DNA of 7,717 bases from assembly GCA_016765335.1 (NCBI GenBank), contig JAESQE010000280.1:2772-10488 (forward strand), in the 5' to 3' direction. Within the stretch, counting starts at the first letter, position 1, and every line of letters begins with the position of its first letter. This stretch comes from Planctomycetaceae bacterium (GTDB lineage Bacteria > Planctomycetota > Planctomycetia > Planctomycetales > Planctomycetaceae). Below the pieces are notes generated by a model. The model had not been told where the DNA came from. It ran no database searches and saw only the letters and a list, made by a program, of their open reading frames with translations. The position numbers were made by a program, and so were the translations under genes. Positions 1 to 7,717 of the stretch are shown piece by piece.

Positions 1-1332
<1,332 letters not shown>

Positions 1333-1336
1333 ATCG

Positions 1337-1365
1337 TATAGCCGAATTTCAATTTTTGGGCTATA
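1337..1365 (+). terminator. Weak terminator-like hairpin after mfd
   Basis: TATAGCC (1337-1343) pairs perfectly with GGCTATA (1359-1365) across a 15-nt loop, starting five bases after the mfd stop codon. No T-tract follows, only the pyrimidine-rich ACCTTTCCTTT about five bases later. It is therefore not a canonical intrinsic terminator. Its place directly behind the gene makes an RNA 3'-end role plausible. Confidence 0.35.
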
Positions 1366-1465
1366 AGATCACCTTTCCTTTGGGCGTTGCCCTTCAATAG
1401 CAGTCATGTTTTATTCTTGATGGTTTCAGGTTTCGGTACATTCGAAGCTTGGCTCATTTCAGACA

Positions 1466-1480
1466 ATTTCACTGTGAAAT
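1466..1480. promoter_or_regulatory. Perfect 15-bp palindrome, operator-like
   Basis: ATTTCAC-T-GTGAAAT is a perfect inverted repeat of 7-bp arms around one central base. Its centre (1473) lies about 24 bp upstream of a -10-like TATAAA at 1497-1502, where a dimeric regulator would touch the -35 region. A 7-bp dyad of fixed spacing is expected by chance about once in 16 kb, so its position, not its length alone, is the reason to list it. The protein that might bind is unknown. Confidence 0.3.
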
Positions 1481-1496
1481 AAGATTTTTCTTCGTG

Positions 1497-1502
1497 TATA
1501 AA
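1497..1502 (+). promoter_or_regulatory. Possible -10 element for the lipoprotein gene
   Basis: TATAAA matches five of six positions of the sigma-70 -10 consensus and lies 78 bp before the preferred ATG at 1581. No good -35 hexamer sits 16-18 bp upstream; the palindrome at 1466-1480 occupies that place, which could mean activator dependence. If it is real, transcription begins after the upstream TTG at 1449, which supports the ATG start. Confidence 0.25.
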
Positions 1503-1580
1503 CAATACCTCACCCATTTGAATCAAGACAAAATTCAGAAGTCTGATGTTGCAACTGTTTCTTGTGGACGCAATCCACGG

Positions 1581-2798
1581 ATGACAATGCTGCCCGGATT
1601 ATTTCTGCTGGTTTGTTTGTCGATGTGTGTAGGCTGCCAAAGTATCAAAGAGCGTTTTGATACCGTGCGTCCCAACAACCCGGTTGTTGGACCTGCACCG
1701 CCACGAATTTCTCTTGAACAGACTTCCGCAGATACTTTGGGGTACGCCAGCATCAGTAAAGATGCGAAAGTTGCCAGTGGGGTGCTGACTGTTTCTCATG
1801 ATGATAACGGGAAACTGGCAACAATTTCAGATTCTCAAATTGTCGCGATGGTCAATGGAAATCCGATCCTGGCGGGCGATATTTTTGTGCCTTATTCCAA
1901 GCAGTTCGTGGTGATGAGACAGCAGTTAACCGAAGAGCAATTTACTCAGGCTCAGCGAGAATTATTGAAACGAGACTTGCCTGATTCCATCGAACGAAAA
2001 TTACTGGCTCATGCTTTAAAGACTACATTAAAGCAGGAACAAGTCGATCAACTGGATACGATTCTGGATGCAGCGTTCAAGGAACATGTCAGCAGCCTTT
2101 TGATAAAAACAAAAACGGCAAGTGCTCGGGAACTGGAACTCAAGCTGCAAGCCGATGGAACTTCTTTGGAAGATATCCGAAAAACATTTGGCGAACAACA
2201 ACTTGCAATGCAGTACTTATCGACTAAATCTGAAGTCTTTGTACAAACCGGTCGGGTCGATCTTTTGAATTACTATCAGGAAAATATCGATAAATTTTCG
2301 CACCCTGCTCAAGTGAAATGGGAAGAGATTCGAATTTCGTTCTCTCCAGAAGACGGGCGACCTGCTGCGATCAAAAAACTCCAGCAAGTCATGCATGAAT
2401 TAGAGCAAGGCCTGTCGTTTGATGAAGTCGCCAAGCGGTATTCTGATGGTGCGACTGCCAGTAACGGCGGAGAATGGGATTGGACCCGAAAAGGTTCGTT
2501 GGCAGATAAAAATACCGAACAGCAACTGTTCTCAATGAAAACGAATGAAATTTCTGGTGTGCTCGAATCGCCAAACGCTTTTCAGATTCTAAAAGTAGTT
2601 CATCGCAAAGATGCTCGTGTAACGCCTTTTGAAGACGTACAACAGGGTATCAAGGGTATCATCGTCCAACAAAAACGTAAAGAAAAGACAGCTTTGGTTA
2701 TTGAAAACCTGAAAGCGTCTGCGGATATCGAAACCATTTTTGATAATGACCCTGAGATTAAGGCCTTAATGCGTGATTTCGGAAAATTCAATCGATAA
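1581..2798 (+). CDS. SurA/PpiC-type parvulin-domain lipoprotein (putative periplasmic chaperone)
   Basis: This is a putative outer-membrane-anchored folding factor of 405 residues. The ATG at 1581 gives a short hydrophobic signal segment (about residues 4-18) ending in the lipobox-like CVGC, with Cys19 as the lipidation site. Gln at +2 fits outer-membrane sorting in the E. coli rule. The frame stays open upstream to a TTG at 1449, but that would put 44 unlikely residues before the signal; ATG 1587 is another option. A weakness of the 1581 start is that no basic residue precedes the hydrophobic core. After a polar linker comes a SurA_N-like helical domain (about 86-235), with IVAMVNGNPIL at its start and a long Glu/Gln/Lys-rich helical stretch. 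The parvulin-like domain spans about 245-345 (VKWEEIRI, FDEVAKRYSDG, NGGEWDW, FQILKVVHRKD). The two histidines usual in active parvulins appear to be replaced, so it may act as a chaperone only. Family assignment is firm; isomerase activity is doubtful. Confidence 0.85.
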   Translation: MTMLPGLFLLVCLSMCVGCQSIKERFDTVRPNNPVVGPAPPRISLEQTSADTLGYASISKDAKVASGVLTVSHDDNGKLATISDSQIVAMVNGNPILAGDIFVPYSKQFVVMRQQLTEEQFTQAQRELLKRDLPDSIERKLLAHALKTTLKQEQVDQLDTILDAAFKEHVSSLLIKTKTASARELELKLQADGTSLEDIRKTFGEQQLAMQYLSTKSEVFVQTGRVDLLNYYQENIDKFSHPAQVKWEEIRISFSPEDGRPAAIKKLQQVMHELEQGLSFDEVAKRYSDGATASNGGEWDWTRKGSLADKNTEQQLFSMKTNEISGVLESPNAFQILKVVHRKDARVTPFEDVQQGIKGIIVQQKRKEKTALVIENLKASADIETIFDNDPEIKALMRDFGKFNR

Positions 2799-2814
2799 CA
2801 AATGAAAACAAATA

Positions 2815-2858
2815 GAAGTGGAATCCCTTAACTTTTTAGATTCGATGGAATTCACTTC
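2815..2858 (+). terminator. Imperfect hairpin after the lipoprotein gene, possible terminator
   Basis: GAAGTGGAATCC (2815-2826) pairs with GGAATTCACTTC (2847-2858) at 10 of 12 positions, with a 20-nt loop, 17 bases after the stop codon. Only AGTTTAATG follows, so the U-tract is poor. A role in ending or stabilising the upstream mRNA is inference from position. Confidence 0.35.
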
Positions 2859-2977
2859 AGTTTAATGTAGAAAAAAACCGATTTTAATGATGGAAAGATT
2901 CTTTTTCTCGTTAAATCTTACCTGATCGGATTAACAAGACCATTCGGTATATCCTATCAAACATTAAAACAACCTTA

Positions 2978-3007
2978 CCCAATTGTTGATCATCTTCGAC
3001 AATCGGG
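2978..3007. promoter_or_regulatory. 12-bp stem, 6-nt loop hairpin of unknown role
   Basis: CCCAATTGTTGA (2978-2989) faces TCGACAATCGGG (2996-3007) across the loop TCATCT. One A/C mismatch and one G-U pair interrupt an otherwise complete 12-bp stem. No T-run follows on the + strand, and on the - strand only a short T-rich patch does, so it is not a clear terminator. It may be an operator dyad or an RNA structure. Confidence 0.4.
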
Positions 3008-3060
3008 CCTATTGTAAAAAACACATGATTTCACTGATTATCTGGTTGAAACAAAAAGTG

Positions 3061-3090
3061 TTGACCAGTTCGCGTGACATCAAGTAAATC
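3061..3090 (+). promoter_or_regulatory. Possible sigma-70-like promoter for the secretin gene
   Basis: TTGACC (3061-3066) matches five of six bases of the -35 consensus. TAAATC (3085-3090), 18 bp downstream, matches only three of six at -10. If used, the transcript would have a 5' leader of about 185 nt containing the hairpin at 3191-3215. The weak -10 keeps confidence low. Confidence 0.25.
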
Positions 3091-3190
3091 CTACCAACGT
3101 TTCAAACAAATCACTTCCCTTTGTGTTTTGCATCAACGGCATCTACTGCCTGACGATGTCGAACATTCACATCCCTTTTGATATTAATGC

Positions 3191-3215
3191 CGCGTGGATA
3201 TTGGTATCCACAGCG
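3191..3215 (+). promoter_or_regulatory. Compact stem-loop in the secretin mRNA leader
   Basis: GTGGATA (3194-3200) and TATCCAC (3205-3211) pair perfectly around the tetraloop TTGG. The stem continues as CGC (3191-3193) with GCG (3213-3215) past one bulged A, giving 10 bp in all. No T-tract follows, so termination is unlikely. It ends 66 nt before the ATG, where it could affect mRNA stability or translation. Confidence 0.4.
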
Positions 3216-3267
3216 TAGAGCCATTCTGGTTCGACGTTAGTCATTAGTACCCCTACACACTCTCTTC

Positions 3268-3275
3268 GAGAGAAG
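3268..3275 (+). promoter_or_regulatory. Weak purine-rich ribosome binding site before ATG 3282, inside a small hairpin
   Basis: GAGAGAAG lies six bases before ATG 3282 and is only a partial anti-Shine-Dalgarno match. Its GAGAG can pair with CTCTC (3260-3264) around a three-base TTC loop, so the site may be partly masked. It competes with the much better site at 3315-3321 as the marker of the true start. Confidence 0.3.
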
Positions 3276-3281
3276 ATCATC

Positions 3282-7523
<4,242 letters not shown>

Positions 7524-7538
<15 letters not shown>

Positions 7539-7559
7539 CTTGTTGAAACGAAGTAACTT
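7524..7559 (+). repeat. Perfect 18-bp tandem duplication spanning the secretin stop codon
   Basis: GTTGAAACGAAGTAACTT occurs twice head to tail (7524-7541 and 7542-7559). The first copy encodes the C-terminal Val-Glu-Thr-Lys and stop. Because 18 is a multiple of three, the second copy repeats the same residues and a second TAA (7554-7556) in frame. Identity is complete, which suggests a recent event or conversion. Confidence 0.95.
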
Positions 7560-7600
7560 ACTGATGGATCATCTCTCAGGTTGATTCTTTCAGGGTCGGG

Positions 7601-7643
7601 AATCGTCGCAACGATGGGCATCGTTGCGGCGATTTCTTTTTAT
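7601..7643 (+). terminator. Strong intrinsic terminator after the secretin gene
   Basis: AATCGTCGCAACGAT (7601-7615) pairs with ATCGTTGCGGCGATT (7620-7634) over all 15 positions, with one G-U pair and a GGGC loop, followed by TCTTTTTAT. This is a textbook rho-independent terminator 62 bases after the stop codon. Confidence 0.92.
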
Positions 7644-7673
7644 ATGCTCACCATTTTGGTGAGCATTTTTCTT
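7644..7673 (+). terminator. Second intrinsic terminator in tandem
   Basis: ATGCTCACC (7644-7652) and GGTGAGCAT (7658-7666) form a perfect 9-bp stem with an ATTTT loop, then TTTTCTTT. It begins one base after the T-tract of the first terminator and would catch read-through. The remaining 44 bases to the window end show nothing recognisable. Confidence 0.88.
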
Positions 7674-7717
7674 TGGCTTTCAGCTAATGGGAACCTCTGA
7701 AAATTGAATCCCAGAGC

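Larger units (their letters stand above)
2799..3281. other. 483-bp non-coding region (leader of the secretin gene)
   Basis: This AT-rich gap holds no convincing protein gene on either strand. It carries the imperfect hairpin at 2815-2858, a stronger 12-bp hairpin at 2978-3007, a possible promoter at 3061-3090, a compact hairpin at 3191-3215 and a small hairpin at 3260-3272 just before the secretin start. Two 20-codon ATG frames occur (3025-3087 and 3156-3218), without ribosome binding sites. No tRNA, known riboswitch consensus or mobile-element end was recognised. Confidence 0.7.

Noticed and set aside
1449..1580. N-terminal extension of the lipoprotein from a TTG at 1449
   Set aside because: It adds 44 residues with no signal character before a clear signal sequence and lipobox. 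A -10-like TATAAA lies inside this stretch.
3025..3087. 20-codon ATG frame in the secretin leader
   Set aside because: It has no ribosome binding site and overlaps a possible promoter. A frame this short is expected by chance.
3156..3218. Second 20-codon ATG frame in the leader, ending in the 3191-3215 hairpin
   Set aside because: It has no ribosome binding site or recognisable leader-peptide codon bias. The stem-loop better explains the sequence.

Overview
This window looks like chromosomal DNA of a planctomycete. The clues are moderate G+C, few Shine-Dalgarno sites, a secretin of about 1,400 residues with long low-complexity inserts, and a parvulin-type lipoprotein beside it. The phylum assignment is inference from protein style; there is no rRNA or other marker in the window. 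All three genes lie on the + strand.

Layout. (1) 1-1332: the last 443 codons of mfd, the transcription-repair coupling factor, cut by the window edge. (2) 1333-1580: a spacer with a weak terminator-like hairpin, a perfect 15-bp palindrome and a -10-like TATAAA. (3) 1581-2798: a 405-residue lipoprotein with a SurA/PpiC-like chaperone architecture whose parvulin domain seems to lack the usual histidines. (4) 2799-3281: a 483-bp non-coding leader with several hairpins and a possible promoter. (5) 3282-7538: a very large secretin. It has a signal peptide, about five helical repeats of ~50 residues (several ending in an FDDRPE-like signature), a coiled coil, an STN/N0-like domain, an N3-like domain and the secretin pore domain. 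Two Gly/Gln-rich inserts interrupt the pore domain. (6) 7539-7717: an 18-bp tandem duplication that copies the stop codon, then two intrinsic terminators in a row.

How the genes relate. mfd is a housekeeping repair gene and probably a separate transcription unit. The lipoprotein and the secretin would both act in the periplasm or outer membrane. A SurA-like chaperone next to an outer-membrane channel gene suggests a link in secretin biogenesis, but the long leader between them argues for separate promoters. No other type II secretion or type IV pilus gene is present, so the system the secretin serves cannot be named from this window. The most unusual content is the secretin's architecture and its two Gly/Gln-rich pore-domain inserts.
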